The position numbers were made by a program, and so were the translations under genes. This document shows positions 44,543-53,450 of a stretch of 64,000 nt of DNA, piece after piece. The notes beneath the pieces were generated by a model, which saw only the letters and a program-made list of their open reading frames with translations, was not told where the DNA came from and did not search any database. This DNA is from Streptomyces sp. DI166 (GTDB lineage Bacteria; Actinomycetota; Actinomycetes; Streptomycetales; Streptomycetaceae). The stretch spans positions 18,226-82,225 of the forward strand of contig NZ_FLSP01000032.1 in NCBI RefSeq assembly GCF_900091315.1, written 5' to 3'. Numbering within the stretch: position 1 is the stretch's first letter; the number at the start of each line of letters is the position of its first letter.

Positions 44543-45766
44543 ATGAGCCACGACTCCACTGCCGCGCCGGAAGCCGCGACCCGGAAACTCTCCGGGCGCC
44601 GCCGCAAGGAGATCGTCGCGGTGCTGCTGTTCAGCGGCGGCCCCATTTTCGAGAGTTCCATACCGCTGTCGGTGTTCGGGATTGACCGCCAGGACGCCGG
44701 CGTGCCGCGCTACCGACTGCTGGTGTGCGGCGGCGAGGAAGGCCCGCTGCGGACCACAGGGGGCCTGGAACTCAGCGCGCCACATGGGCTGGAGGCGATC
44801 TCACGGGCGGGCACGGTCGTCGTGCCGGCCTGGCGCTCGATCACCTCACCGCCACCGGAGGAGGCGCTCGACGCGCTGCGCCGGGCGCATGACGAAGGGG
44901 CCCGCATCGTAGGACTGTGCACCGGCGCGTTCGTGCTCGCCGCCGCCGGTCTGCTGGACGGCCGCCCCGCGACCACACACTGGATGTACGCGCCGACGCT
45001 GGCCAAGCGCTATCCGTCGGTGCACGTGGATCCGCGAGAACTGTTCGTGGACGACGGGGACGTGCTCACCTCGGCCGGTACGGCCGCGGGCATCGACCTC
45101 TGTCTCCACATCGTGCGGACCGACCACGGCAACGAGGCGGCCGGTGCGCTGGCCCGCCGTCTGGTCGTCCCGCCGCGCCGGACGGGAGGCCAGGAGCGCT
45201 ACCTGGACCGCTCTTTACCGGAGGAGATCGGCGCCGACCCGCTGGCCGAGGTCGTCGCCTGGGCGCTGGAACACCTCCACGAGCAGTTCGACGTGGAGAC
45301 CCTCGCGGCGCGGGCGTACATGTCCCGCCGCACGTTCGACCGCCGCTTCCGTTCACTGACGGGATCGGCGCCGCTGCAGTGGCTGATCACCCAGCGGGTG
45401 CTGCAGGCACAGCGGCTGCTGGAGACGTCGGACTACTCGGTGGACGAGGTCGCGGGGCGCTGCGGCTTCCGCTCGCCGGTGGCCCTGCGCGGGCACTTCC
45501 GGCGGCAGCTCGGCTCGTCGCCCGCCGCCTACCGGGCGGCGTACCGGGCCCGGCGCCCGCAGGGTGACCGCCCGGCCGCGGACGCCGACACCGCACCCGG
45601 TCCGACGCCCGCGCTCCACCCGGAGCCCGGCCCGGTCCCGCTGCAGACCCGCCGCACACCCGCGCCGGCGTCGATGGGCCAGGCCCTCGCCGCGGCGGCC
45701 GCGGACAGCGGCCGGGAGAGTTACGTGGCGCGGGCCACGCTGCCGGGACAGCGCAGCGGCAGCTGA
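44543..45766 (+). CDS. adpA: AdpA (BldH), AraC-type developmental master regulator
   Basis: A 407-aa regulator of morphological and secondary-metabolism genes. The N-terminal DJ-1/PfpI-like dimerisation domain (about residues 25-205) starts AVLLFSGGPIFESSIPLSVF and has VGLCTGAFVLAAAGLLDGR. The C-terminal AraC DNA-binding domain (about 235-340) has DVETLAARAYMSRRTFDRRF and QWLITQRVLQAQRLLE. Codon 225 (45215-45217), in the linker (DRS-L-PEE), is TTA, the conserved bldA-dependent codon of adpA. A Pro/Ala-rich disordered tail follows. ATG at 44543. This identification is based on family memory and position before orn. Confidence 0.96.
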   Translation: MSHDSTAAPEAATRKLSGRRRKEIVAVLLFSGGPIFESSIPLSVFGIDRQDAGVPRYRLLVCGGEEGPLRTTGGLELSAPHGLEAISRAGTVVVPAWRSITSPPPEEALDALRRAHDEGARIVGLCTGAFVLAAAGLLDGRPATTHWMYAPTLAKRYPSVHVDPRELFVDDGDVLTSAGTAAGIDLCLHIVRTDHGNEAAGALARRLVVPPRRTGGQERYLDRSLPEEIGADPLAEVVAWALEHLHEQFDVETLAARAYMSRRTFDRRFRSLTGSAPLQWLITQRVLQAQRLLETSDYSVDEVAGRCGFRSPVALRGHFRRQLGSSPAAYRAAYRARRPQGDRPAADADTAPGPTPALHPEPGPVPLQTRRTPAPASMGQALAAAAADSGRESYVARATLPGQRSGS

Positions 45767-45791
45767 GCCGGAGCGGCACCGGTACGAAGAA

Positions 45792-45820
45792 CGCCGGGCA
45801 GGCCCTGAGCCTGTCCGGCG
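45792..45820. terminator. Terminator hairpin after adpA
   Basis: CGCCGGGCAGG pairs with CCTGTCCGGCG (one G-T pair) over a 7-nt loop and is followed by CTTTTC. Confidence 0.8.
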
Positions 45821-45902
45821 CTTTTCGTGCCCGCGGGCCTCGGAAGGGTTCGGGGGCCACCGCGAGGCCCACAAACGGTGACGTCAGCTTTAGGGTGGTC
45901 GC

Positions 45903-46505
45903 ATGAACGATCGCATGGTGTGGATCGACTGCGAGATGACCGGCCTCTCGCTGTCCGACGACGCGCTCATCGAGGTTGCCGCCCTCGTCACCGACTCCGA
46001 GCTGAACGTGCTCGGCGACGGTGTGGACATCGTCATCCGCCCGCCGGAGTCGGCGCTGGAGACGATGCCGGAAGTGGTGCGTCAGATGCACACCGCGTCC
46101 GGCCTGCTGGACGAGCTGGCCGGCGGTACGACGCTGGCGGACGCCGAGCAGCAGGTGCTGGCGTACGTGCGCGAGCACGTGAAGGAGCCCGGCAAGGCGC
46201 CGCTGTGCGGGAACTCGGTCGGCACCGACCGCGGCTTCCTGCTGCGGGACATGCCGACGCTGGAGGACTACCTGCACTACCGGATCGTGGACGTCTCCTC
46301 GATCAAGGAGCTGGCCCGGCGCTGGTACCCGCGGGCGTACTTCAACAGCCCGGAGAAGAACGGCAACCACCGGGCGCTGGCCGACATCCGCGAGTCGATC
46401 GCGGAGCTGAAGTACTACCGCGAGGCCGTCTTCGTCCCCCAGCCGGGGCCGGACACCGAGACCGCGCGGGCCATCGCCGCGAAGTACGTCGTACCTGCTC
46501 AGTAG
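45903..46505 (+). CDS. orn: Oligoribonuclease (DEDDh 3'-5' exoribonuclease)
   Basis: A 200-aa cytosolic enzyme degrading 2-5-nt RNAs (including pGpG from c-di-GMP). DEDDh residues are visible: IDCEMTGL (D, E), GTDRGFLLRDMP (D) and HRALADIRESI (H, D). The length is as for known Orn. Orthologues after adpA (ornA) affect growth and sporulation in S. coelicolor. Confidence 0.95.
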   Translation: MNDRMVWIDCEMTGLSLSDDALIEVAALVTDSELNVLGDGVDIVIRPPESALETMPEVVRQMHTASGLLDELAGGTTLADAEQQVLAYVREHVKEPGKAPLCGNSVGTDRGFLLRDMPTLEDYLHYRIVDVSSIKELARRWYPRAYFNSPEKNGNHRALADIRESIAELKYYREAVFVPQPGPDTETARAIAAKYVVPAQ

Positions 46506-46568
46506 TGGTCGCCGGGGTCCCTCGGGGGGCCCCGGGAAAAGGCGGGCGCGAGCACCCCTTCGGACCCT

Positions 46569-46574
46569 GTACAC
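46569..46574 (+). promoter_or_regulatory. Possible -10 element of the tRNA-His gene
   Basis: TACACT, a TANNNT match 46 bp before the tRNA; no clear -35 is visible, so confidence is low. Confidence 0.3.
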
Positions 46575-46620
46575 TTTTTCTCGGCCGGTCGGTGAACCAC
46601 CAAGGGAAACCGCCGGTCAT

Positions 46621-46694
46621 GGTGGGTGTAGCTCAGCTGGTAGAGCACCTGGTTGTGGTCCAGGATGCCGCGGGTTCGAGTCCCGTCACTCACC
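46621..46694 (+). tRNA. tRNA-His (GTG anticodon)
   Basis: A clover leaf is formed: acceptor GTGGGTG/CACTCAC with an extra 5' G (G-1) opposite C73, typical of tRNA-His; D stem GCTC/GAGC; anticodon stem CCTGG/CCAGG with loop TTGTGGT (anticodon GTG); T arm GCGGG-TTCGAGT-CCCGT. No CCA is encoded. Confidence 0.96.
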
Positions 46695-46702
46695 CTGAAG
46701 TG

Positions 46703-46740
46703 TTCAGCCGGTGACCTTGATCAGAAGGTCACCGGCTGAA
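46703..46740. terminator. Terminator hairpin after tRNA-His
   Basis: TTCAGCCGGTGACCTT pairs perfectly with AAGGTCACCGGCTGAA (16 bp) over a 6-nt loop, starting 8 bp after the tRNA. Confidence 0.88.
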
Positions 46741-46798
46741 TGCGTTCCCGGGGCGTATCGTCGGCCGTATGGGCCGGTGAGGACCTGGGAGGCTCGGC

Positions 46799-47092
46799 AT
46801 GAGGTCGCGAGGCGTCCATCGGTGGCGGCTGCTGACGTGGCTGATCATCGCGTTCAATCTCGCGATGCTGCTGTGGCTCGTGGTCGCCCTGGACGCGGCC
46901 GAGGACGAGGGCGAGTCCTGCGTCGGCGACCTGTGCACCGGCGCCGACCCCAGCACCTCCATGGGCACCTGGCTGGTCGTCATCGTCTGGCTGACCGGCC
47001 TCTCCCTCCTCGCGGTCGCCTGGTTCATCACCCACCACACGGAACGCCCGGGCCGCCGCCCGCGCAGGGGCTGGCACCGGCCGTCCGACTAG
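46799..47092 (+). CDS. Small two-segment membrane protein
   Basis: A 97-aa protein, ATG at 46799. Transmembrane segments lie at about residues 11-30 (LLTWLIIAFNLAMLLWLVVA) and 58-77 (WLVVIVWLTGLSLLAVAWF), separated by an acidic loop with two Cys (ESCVGDLC). The C-terminus is basic. The two cysteines, C-x4-C, in an extracytoplasmic loop could form a disulfide. No function is known. Confidence 0.65.
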   Translation: MRSRGVHRWRLLTWLIIAFNLAMLLWLVVALDAAEDEGESCVGDLCTGADPSTSMGTWLVVIVWLTGLSLLAVAWFITHHTERPGRRPRRGWHRPSD

Positions 47093-47105
47093 CTGGGGCC
47101 GTCCC

Positions 47106-48161
47106 TCAGGACGACTCCCGTTCCGACAGCTTGGTGGCCAGCACCACCTGCCGGCGCTCCAGCCCCCGCGACACCGCCGGGCGGCGGTCGGCGATCTCCT
47201 CCAGCAGGAGGTCGATCATGCGGCGGCCCATCTCCTCGATGGGCTGGCGGACGCTGGTCAGGGGCGGGTCCATGTGGCGGGCGATGGCGGAGTCGTCGTA
47301 GCCGACGAGAGCCACGTCGTCGGGGATGCGGCGGCCCGTCTCGCGCAGCACCTGGCGGGCGCCCGCCGCCATGACGTCGGAGCCGGCGAAGACCGCGTCC
47401 AGGTCCGGGTGGCGTTCCAGCAGCGCGGCCATCGCGCGCCGGCCGCCCTCCTCGGTGAAGTCGCCCGGCTCCATCATCGTCCCGTCGACCGGCAGGCCCG
47501 CGTCCGCCAGGGCCTCGCGGTAGCCGTCGGCGCGGCGCCGGGCACCGTAGACGTCCATCCGGCCGGTGATGTGGGCTATCCGGCGGCGGCCCCGGGAGAG
47601 CAGGTGCTCCACGGCCTGCCGGGCGCCGCCGTAGTTGTCGGAGTCCACCGAGGTCAGCGTCTCGGCGGCGGACCTCGGGCCGCTGATCACGGCGGGTATC
47701 TCCAGCTGGGTGAGCAGATCGGGCAGCGGGTCGTCCGCGTGCACGGAGACCAGCAGCACCCCGTCCACCCGGTGCGCGGCGAGGTACTGCGCCAGGCGCT
47801 GCCGCTCCCGGTCGCTGCCCGCGAAGATCAGCAGCAACTGCATCTCGGTCTCGGAGATCTGCGCCCCGACGCCCTTGAGCATGTCGGAGAAGTACGGCTC
47901 GGCGAAGAACCGGGTCTCCGGCTCGGGCACCACGAGGGCGATCGCGTCCGTGCGGTTCGCCGCCAGGGCGCGCGCCGCGGTGTTCGGGACGTAACCGAGT
48001 TCGGCGACCGCCGCCTCCACGGCCGCCCGGGTCGCCTCGCTGACCCGCGGGGAGCCGTTGATCACCCGGGACACGGTCCCACGGCCGACCCCGGCGCGCG
48101 CGGCGACCTCCTCAAGCGTAGGCCGCCCACCACTCCGCCCCCGCGCTCCGTGGCTTGCCAT
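47106..48161 (-). CDS. cebR: LacI-family cellobiose repressor
   Basis: A 351-aa repressor. The N-terminal LacI HTH (about residues 14-60) reads TLEEVAARAGVGRGTVSRVI; a periplasmic-binding-like ligand domain follows (ELGYVPNTAARALAANRTD, then GVLLVSVHADDPLPDLL). Known CebR binds TGGGAGCGCTCCCA and is released by cellobiose or cellotriose. Two such sites lie in its neighbourhood, before cebE and over bglC. It is divergent from cebE. Confidence 0.93.
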   Translation of the reverse strand: MASHGARGRSGGRPTLEEVAARAGVGRGTVSRVINGSPRVSEATRAAVEAAVAELGYVPNTAARALAANRTDAIALVVPEPETRFFAEPYFSDMLKGVGAQISETEMQLLLIFAGSDRERQRLAQYLAAHRVDGVLLVSVHADDPLPDLLTQLEIPAVISGPRSAAETLTSVDSDNYGGARQAVEHLLSRGRRRIAHITGRMDVYGARRRADGYREALADAGLPVDGTMMEPGDFTEEGGRRAMAALLERHPDLDAVFAGSDVMAAGARQVLRETGRRIPDDVALVGYDDSAIARHMDPPLTSVRQPIEEMGRRMIDLLLEEIADRRPAVSRGLERRQVVLATKLSERESS

Positions 48162-48496
48162 GGGCTCCGCCTTTCGCCATTGTCCTGTCGCTGGCCTGGA
48201 ATTTAACAGCCCCGGAAGAAGCTGTGACCGTCCGCTGGGGCAACCGACCGCACCCCCGGGCGGTACACCCGGTTCCAGTTAACGTCCCTATAACTGAACG
48301 CATCTCTCCGCTCCCATGCCCTTGACACCCCCGCCCGGACCGACGAACCTTCAACACATCACTTGTGGGAGCGCTCCCACGGTACCTGACACATACACAT
48401 CCCGCACGTTCCCCGCCCGAGCCGCAGCGAGAACTACACGGGCCCAACAATGCAGTTGGCCGGGGGGTCGGCACGTCAGGGCAACAGGAGGACGCA
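48162..48496. other. cebR-cebE divergent control region
   Basis: A 335-bp region. A promoter is visible for cebE: TTGACA at 48322-48327, then 17 bp, then GAACCT at 48345-48350. The predicted start of transcription is about 48357, roughly 10 bp before the CebR operator. It holds no supported gene. Confidence 0.6.
48366..48379. promoter_or_regulatory. CebR operator before cebE
   Basis: TGGGAGCGCTCCCA, the perfect CebR palindrome, just downstream of the predicted cebE transcription start. Confidence 0.95.
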
Positions 48497-49813
48497 ATGC
48501 GAGCACGTACCCGAATCCGCCGTAAGGCGGTTGTCCTCGCGGCGGTGGCGTCGCTGGGCACCGGGCTGCTGGCCGGCTGTGCCGACGACGGCGACGACAA
48601 CAACTCGTCGTCCGAGGGCGGCGGTGGCGGCAAGACCAAGATCACCCTTGGTCTGTTCGGCACCGCCGGCTTCGAGGAGTCCGGGCTGTACAAGGAGTAC
48701 GAGAAGCTTCACCCGGACATCGACATCCAGCAGACCGTCGTCGAGCGCAACGAGAACTACTACCCGGCGCTGCTGAACCACCTCACCACCAACAGCGGAC
48801 TCCAGGACATCCAGATGGTCGAGGTCGGCAACATCGCCGAGATCGTCCAGACCCAGTCCGACAAGCTGCTCGACCTGTCGAAGTACGGCAAGGAGAGCGA
48901 CTACCTGGAATGGAAGTGGGAGCAGGCCACCACCAAGGACGGCCAGACCATCGGTGTGGGCACCGATGTCGGCCCGATGGCCATCTGCTACCGCAAGGAC
49001 ATGTTCGAGGCCGCCGGACTGCCCACCGACCGCGAAGAGGTCGCCAAGCTGTGGGCCGGCGACTGGGAGAAGTTCGTCGACGTCGGCCGCGACTACCAGA
49101 AGAAGGCGCCCAAGGGCACCACCTTCCTGGACTCCCCCGGCGGTCTGCTCCAGGCGATCCTCAGCAGTGAGAAGGACCGCTTCTACAACGCCTCCGGCGA
49201 GGTCATCTACAAGACCAACCCGGCCGTCAAGAACGCCTTCGACCTGACCGCGGAGGCCGCCGAGGACGGGCTGGTCGGCAACCAGACGCAGTTCCAGCCG
49301 GCCTGGGACACCACCATCGCCAACAGCAAGTTCGCCGCGATGTCCTGCCCGCCGTGGATGCTCGGCTACATCAAGGGCAAGTCCAAGCCCGAGGCGGCCG
49401 GCAAGTGGGACGTCGCCCAGGCGCCGAAGTCCGGCAACTGGGGCGGCTCCTTCCTGACGGTGCCGAAGTCCGGCAAGAACGCCGAGGAGGCCGCGAAGCT
49501 CGCCGCCTGGCTGACCGCGCCGGAGCAGCAGGCCAAGCTGTTCGGCGTGCAGGGCAGCTTCCCGAGCACCCCGGCGGCGTACGAGTCGAAGGAGGTCACC
49601 GGCGCCAAGAACGACATGACCGGTGACGCCCCGATCGGCACGATCTTCGCCGAGGCCGCCGCCAACATCCCGGTCCAGTCGATCGGCCCGAAGGACCAGA
49701 TCATCCAGCAGGGCCTGACCGACAATGGCGTCGTCCTGGTGACCCAGGGCAAGTCCGCCGAGGAAGCCTGGGAGAACGCCGTCAAGACCATCGACAACGC
49801 CCTGGACCAGTGA
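48497..49813 (+). CDS. cebE: Cellobiose/cellotriose-binding lipoprotein
   Basis: A 438-aa solute-binding lipoprotein for the CebEFG importer. The ATG at 48497 follows AGGAGG. The signal is RRKAVVLAAVASLG and the lipobox LLAGC (Cys28), followed by an acidic-Ser linker. The binding domain is family 1 (sugar) extracellular, e.g. EVGNIAEIVQTQSDKLLDLS. The energy-coupling ATPase MsiK is encoded elsewhere in Streptomyces. It is the first gene of cebEFG. Confidence 0.93.
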   Translation: MRARTRIRRKAVVLAAVASLGTGLLAGCADDGDDNNSSSEGGGGGKTKITLGLFGTAGFEESGLYKEYEKLHPDIDIQQTVVERNENYYPALLNHLTTNSGLQDIQMVEVGNIAEIVQTQSDKLLDLSKYGKESDYLEWKWEQATTKDGQTIGVGTDVGPMAICYRKDMFEAAGLPTDREEVAKLWAGDWEKFVDVGRDYQKKAPKGTTFLDSPGGLLQAILSSEKDRFYNASGEVIYKTNPAVKNAFDLTAEAAEDGLVGNQTQFQPAWDTTIANSKFAAMSCPPWMLGYIKGKSKPEAAGKWDVAQAPKSGNWGGSFLTVPKSGKNAEEAAKLAAWLTAPEQQAKLFGVQGSFPSTPAAYESKEVTGAKNDMTGDAPIGTIFAEAAANIPVQSIGPKDQIIQQGLTDNGVVLVTQGKSAEEAWENAVKTIDNALDQ

Positions 49814-49818
49814 CCCGC

Positions 49819-50832
49819 ATGAGCACAGGGCACGACACCGCCGCCGCGTCCCCCGTCAAGGGGGGCGCGGCCCCGGGCCGCCCGTCCGGCGGCGGTCCGA
49901 CCGAGCAGGAACTCAAGCGCCGCAAGCGGCTGTCGCGGCGCTGGCAGCGGGACGTCCGCTGGAGCCCGTACGCCTTCGTCTCGCCGTTCTTCCTGCTGTT
50001 CCTCGCCTTCGGCCTGTTCCCGCTGCTGTACACGGGGTGGGCCTCGCTGCACCAGGTGGAGCTGACCGCGCCGACCGACATGAACTGGGTCGGGATGCGC
50101 AACTACACCCGGATCTTCGACGACGAGTTCTTCTGGAACGCGGCCGAGAACACGCTGACCATCGGCATCATCTCGACCGTCCCGCAGCTGCTGATGGCCA
50201 TGGGCATCGCCCACATCCTCAACTACAAGCTGCGCGCGTCGACCTTCTACCGGGTCGCCATGCTGGCCCCCTACGCCACCTCGATCGCCGCCGCCTCGCT
50301 GGTCTTCGTCCTGCTCTTCGGCCGCGACTACGGCATGATCAACTGGGCGCTGGGCGCGGTCGGCATCGACAACATCGACTGGCAGAACGACAAGTGGGCC
50401 TCCCAGCTCGCGGTGTCCACCATCGTCATCTGGCGCTGGACCGGGTACAACGCGCTGATCTACCTGGCCGCGATGCAGGCGATCCCGCAGGATCTGTACG
50501 AGTCCGCCGCGCTGGACGGCGCCAGCCGCTGGAAGCAGTTCTTCCACGTCACGCTGCCCTCGCTGCGCCCGACGATCCTGTTCACGGTCGTCGTGTCGAC
50601 CATCGGCGCCTCCCAGCTGTTCGGCGAGCCGCTGCTGTTCGACGCGAACAAGGGTGCCTCCGGCGGATCCCAGCACCAGTTCCAGACGCTCGGCCTGTAC
50701 CTGTACGAGCAGGGCTGGGTCAACCAGCACCTGGGCCGTGCCTCCGCCATCGCCTGGACGATGTTCCTGATCCTCATAGTGATCGGCATCGTCAACTACG
50801 TCATCTCGCGCCGGCTGCGCGCCAGTAGTTAG
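49819..50832 (+). CDS. cebF: Cellobiose ABC importer permease 1
   Basis: A 337-aa permease of the MalF type. The ATG at 49819 (a GTG at 49810 overlaps the cebE stop) is followed by a Gly/Ala-rich tail and six membrane segments. The EAA loop ESAALDGASRWKQFFHVTLP (about residues 225-245) contacts the ATPase. It is 5 bp downstream of cebE and 10 bp before cebG. Confidence 0.92.
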   Translation: MSTGHDTAAASPVKGGAAPGRPSGGGPTEQELKRRKRLSRRWQRDVRWSPYAFVSPFFLLFLAFGLFPLLYTGWASLHQVELTAPTDMNWVGMRNYTRIFDDEFFWNAAENTLTIGIISTVPQLLMAMGIAHILNYKLRASTFYRVAMLAPYATSIAAASLVFVLLFGRDYGMINWALGAVGIDNIDWQNDKWASQLAVSTIVIWRWTGYNALIYLAAMQAIPQDLYESAALDGASRWKQFFHVTLPSLRPTILFTVVVSTIGASQLFGEPLLFDANKGASGGSQHQFQTLGLYLYEQGWVNQHLGRASAIAWTMFLILIVIGIVNYVISRRLRASS

Positions 50833-50842
50833 GAGACCGGCC

Positions 50843-51739
50843 GTGACGACGACCCTGACGAAACAGCCCGAGACAGCCTCCAAGCGCTCCCGGCGCCCCA
50901 AGGCGGCCCGCGCGGGCGGCACCCTGCACGCGGGACCGATCGCGTACGCGGTGCTCGCCCTGTTCACCATCGTCTCGCTGTTCCCGCTGGTCTGGACGGC
51001 GATCGCCGCCTCCCGGGACAACCAGCGCCTGGCCGAGACACCGCCGCCGTTCTGGTTCGGCTCGAACCTCTTCGACAACCTCGATCTGGCCTGGAACGAC
51101 GCCAATCTGGGCGAGGCGTTCATCAACACCACGTTCGTGGCGGGTGTGTCGGCGCTGACCATCGTGTTCCTGTCGACGATCGCCGGGTTCGCCTTCGCCA
51201 AGCTGCGCTTCAAGGGCCGCAACGCGATGATGCTGATCGTGATCGGCACGATGATGGTGCCGCCGCAGCTCAGCGTGATCCCGCTGTACATGATGGTCGC
51301 CAAGCTCGACTGGTCCGACCAGCTCCAGGCGGTGATCCTGCCCTCGCTGGTGAGCGCGTTCGGTGTGTTCTTCATGCGGCAGTACCTGCTCCAGGCGCTG
51401 CCCGACGAGATCATCGAGGCCGCCCGCGTGGACGGCGCGAGCAGCTGGCGGGTGATCTGGCACGTGGTGTTCCCGGCGGCCCGTCCCGCGATGGCGGTGC
51501 TGGGCATGCTGATGTTCGTGCAGACCTGGAACGACTTCCTGTGGCCGTTCCTCGTGCTCACCCAGAACGGCAACCCGACCGTGCAGGTCGCGGTCGCGGG
51601 CCTGGGCCGCGGCTACACGCCGGACCAGTCCCTGATCATGGCGGGCGCGCTGCTGGGCACGCTGCCGCTGCTGATCGTGTTCGCGATCTTCGGCAAGCAG
51701 ATCGTGGGCGGCATCATGCAGGGCGCGGTCAAGGGCTGA
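50843..51739 (+). CDS. cebG: Cellobiose ABC importer permease 2
   Basis: A 298-aa permease of the MalG type, GTG start at 50843 after AGGAG. Six membrane segments; the EAA loop is IIEAARVDGASSWRVIWHVV (about residues 190-210). It pairs with CebF and precedes bglC by 116 bp. Confidence 0.92.
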   Translation: MTTTLTKQPETASKRSRRPKAARAGGTLHAGPIAYAVLALFTIVSLFPLVWTAIAASRDNQRLAETPPPFWFGSNLFDNLDLAWNDANLGEAFINTTFVAGVSALTIVFLSTIAGFAFAKLRFKGRNAMMLIVIGTMMVPPQLSVIPLYMMVAKLDWSDQLQAVILPSLVSAFGVFFMRQYLLQALPDEIIEAARVDGASSWRVIWHVVFPAARPAMAVLGMLMFVQTWNDFLWPFLVLTQNGNPTVQVAVAGLGRGYTPDQSLIMAGALLGTLPLLIVFAIFGKQIVGGIMQGAVKG

Positions 51740-51842
51740 CGCCCGCACCGCCCCACCCCCTCCCCCGGGGCCGGGTCAGCGCCGCTCCGGCCCCTCCTTT
51801 TCTCCTTCTTCCCTCCTACCCGTCGGCCCGGCCGACCTCCTA

Positions 51843-51856
51843 TGGGAGCGCTTCCA
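51843..51856. promoter_or_regulatory. CebR operator overlapping the bglC ribosome-binding site
   Basis: TGGGAGCGCTTCCA, a 13/14 match to the CebR site. Its GGGAG is also the bglC Shine-Dalgarno and its last base is the A of the ATG. Confidence 0.92.
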
Positions 51857-53289
51857 TGCCTGATTCGCAGCCGGTGACCCCGGTGACCTTTCCTCCCGCC
51901 TTCCTCTGGGGCGCGGCCACCTCGGCGTACCAGATCGAGGGCGCGGTGCGGGAGGACGGCCGTACCCCGTCGATCTGGGACACCTTCAGCCACACCCCGG
52001 GCAAGACGGCCGGTGGTGAGACCGGTGACATCGCTGTCGACCACTACCACCGCTTCCGTGACGACGTGGCGCTCATGGCCGACCTGGGCCTGACGGCGTA
52101 CCGCTTCTCCATTTCCTGGTCGCGGGTGCAGCCGACCGGGCGGGGGCCCGCGGTCCAGCGGGGTCTGGACTTCTACCGCAAGCTGGTGGACGAGCTGCTC
52201 GCGCACGGCATCAAGCCCGCGGTCACGCTCTACCACTGGGACCTGCCGCAGGAGCTGGAGGACGCGGGCGGCTGGCCGGAGCGGGACACCGCCTACCGGT
52301 TCGCCGAGTACGCGCAGATCGTCGGCGAGGCCCTCGGCGACCGGGTGGAACAGTGGATCACCCTCAACGAGCCCTGGTGCAGCGCCTTCCTGGGCTACGC
52401 CTCCGGGGTGCACGCGCCGGGCCGCACCGAACCGGTGGCCGCGCTGCGGGCGGCGCACCACCTCAACCTGGCGCACGGGCTCGGCACGAAGGCGCTGCGC
52501 TCGGTGATGCCGGCCCGCAACCAGGTCGCGGTGAGCCTGAACTCCTCGGTGGTCCGGGCGGCTTCCGACGACCCGGCGGACCTGGCGGCCCGGCAGCGCA
52601 TCGACGACCTGGCCAACGGCATCTTCCACGGCCCGATGCTGCACGGCGCCTACCCGCAGACCCTGCTGGCGGACACCGGGCGGCTCACCGACTGGGCGTT
52701 CGTCGAGGACGGCGATCTCGACCTGATCAAGCAGCCGTTGGACGCGCTCGGCCTCAACTACTACACGCCGACGCTGGTGTCGTCCGCCGCCTCCGCTCCG
52801 GCCGGCCCGCGCGCGGACGGTCACGGCGAGAGCGCCCACTCCCCCTGGCCGGGCGCGGACGACATCGCCTTCCTGCAGACCCCGGGCGAGCGCACCGAGA
52901 TGGGCTGGACGATCGACCCGTCCGGGCTGCACGAGCTGATCATGCGGTACACGCGTGAGGTGCCGGGTCTGCCGATCTACATCACCGAGAACGGCGCGGC
53001 CTACGACGACAAGCCCGACCCGGACGGCAAGGTCCACGACCCGGAGCGGATCGCCTATCTGCACGGCCATCTGACGGCGGTGCGCCGTGCCATCGAGGAC
53101 GGCGCCGATGTCCGCGGCTACTACCTGTGGTCCCTGATGGACAACTTCGAGTGGTCCTACGGCTACGGCAAGCGCTTCGGCGCGGTGTACGTCGACTACG
53201 CGACGCTGCAGCGGACGCCCAAGTCCAGCGCCCTGTGGTACGGGCAGGCGGCCCGGGCGGGTGCGCTGCCGAGCGTGGAAGCGGTCTGA
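51856..53289 (+). CDS. bglC: Intracellular beta-glucosidase (GH1)
   Basis: A 477-aa cytosolic enzyme splitting imported cellobiose to glucose. GH1 landmarks are FLWGAATSAYQIEGAVRE near the N-terminus, acid/base Glu in TLNEPW (E172) and nucleophile Glu in YITENGAA (E378). The length is typical and there is no signal peptide. The ATG at 51856 is inside the CebR operator. Known in Streptomyces as a target of CebR and needed for cellobiose use. Confidence 0.95.
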   Translation: MPDSQPVTPVTFPPAFLWGAATSAYQIEGAVREDGRTPSIWDTFSHTPGKTAGGETGDIAVDHYHRFRDDVALMADLGLTAYRFSISWSRVQPTGRGPAVQRGLDFYRKLVDELLAHGIKPAVTLYHWDLPQELEDAGGWPERDTAYRFAEYAQIVGEALGDRVEQWITLNEPWCSAFLGYASGVHAPGRTEPVAALRAAHHLNLAHGLGTKALRSVMPARNQVAVSLNSSVVRAASDDPADLAARQRIDDLANGIFHGPMLHGAYPQTLLADTGRLTDWAFVEDGDLDLIKQPLDALGLNYYTPTLVSSAASAPAGPRADGHGESAHSPWPGADDIAFLQTPGERTEMGWTIDPSGLHELIMRYTREVPGLPIYITENGAAYDDKPDPDGKVHDPERIAYLHGHLTAVRRAIEDGADVRGYYLWSLMDNFEWSYGYGKRFGAVYVDYATLQRTPKSSALWYGQAARAGALPSVEAV

Positions 53290-53300
53290 GCCGGTCTCTG

Positions 53301-53330
53301 TCCGAGTCCGTCCGAGTCCGTCCGATCCGG
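53301..53330. repeat. Short 10-bp tandem repeat after bglC
   Basis: TCCGAGTCCG occurs twice in tandem followed by a degenerate copy TCCGATCCGG. No function is apparent. Confidence 0.6.
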
Positions 53331-53349
53331 ACCCTCGGGGGAGGGGAGC

Positions 53350-53419
53350 GGGGCGCGGCGCGTCGAGGAGGGGACGTGCCGCGCCCCGGCCGGATGGGGG
53401 GAAGACCGGCCGGGGCGCG
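53350..53419. terminator. Two overlapping alternative hairpins between bglC and chitinase gene
   Basis: Stem 1: GGGGCGCGGC (53350-53359) with GCCGCGCCCC (53378-53387). Stem 2: 14 bp, CGCGCCCCGGCCGG (53380-53393) with CCGGCCGGGGCGCG (53406-53419). They share CGCGCCCC and cannot both form. Likely they end transcription from the two convergent genes. Confidence 0.7.
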
Positions 53420-53450
53420 CCCCCCGTGGGCCTGGGCTGCTTGCTCGGGC

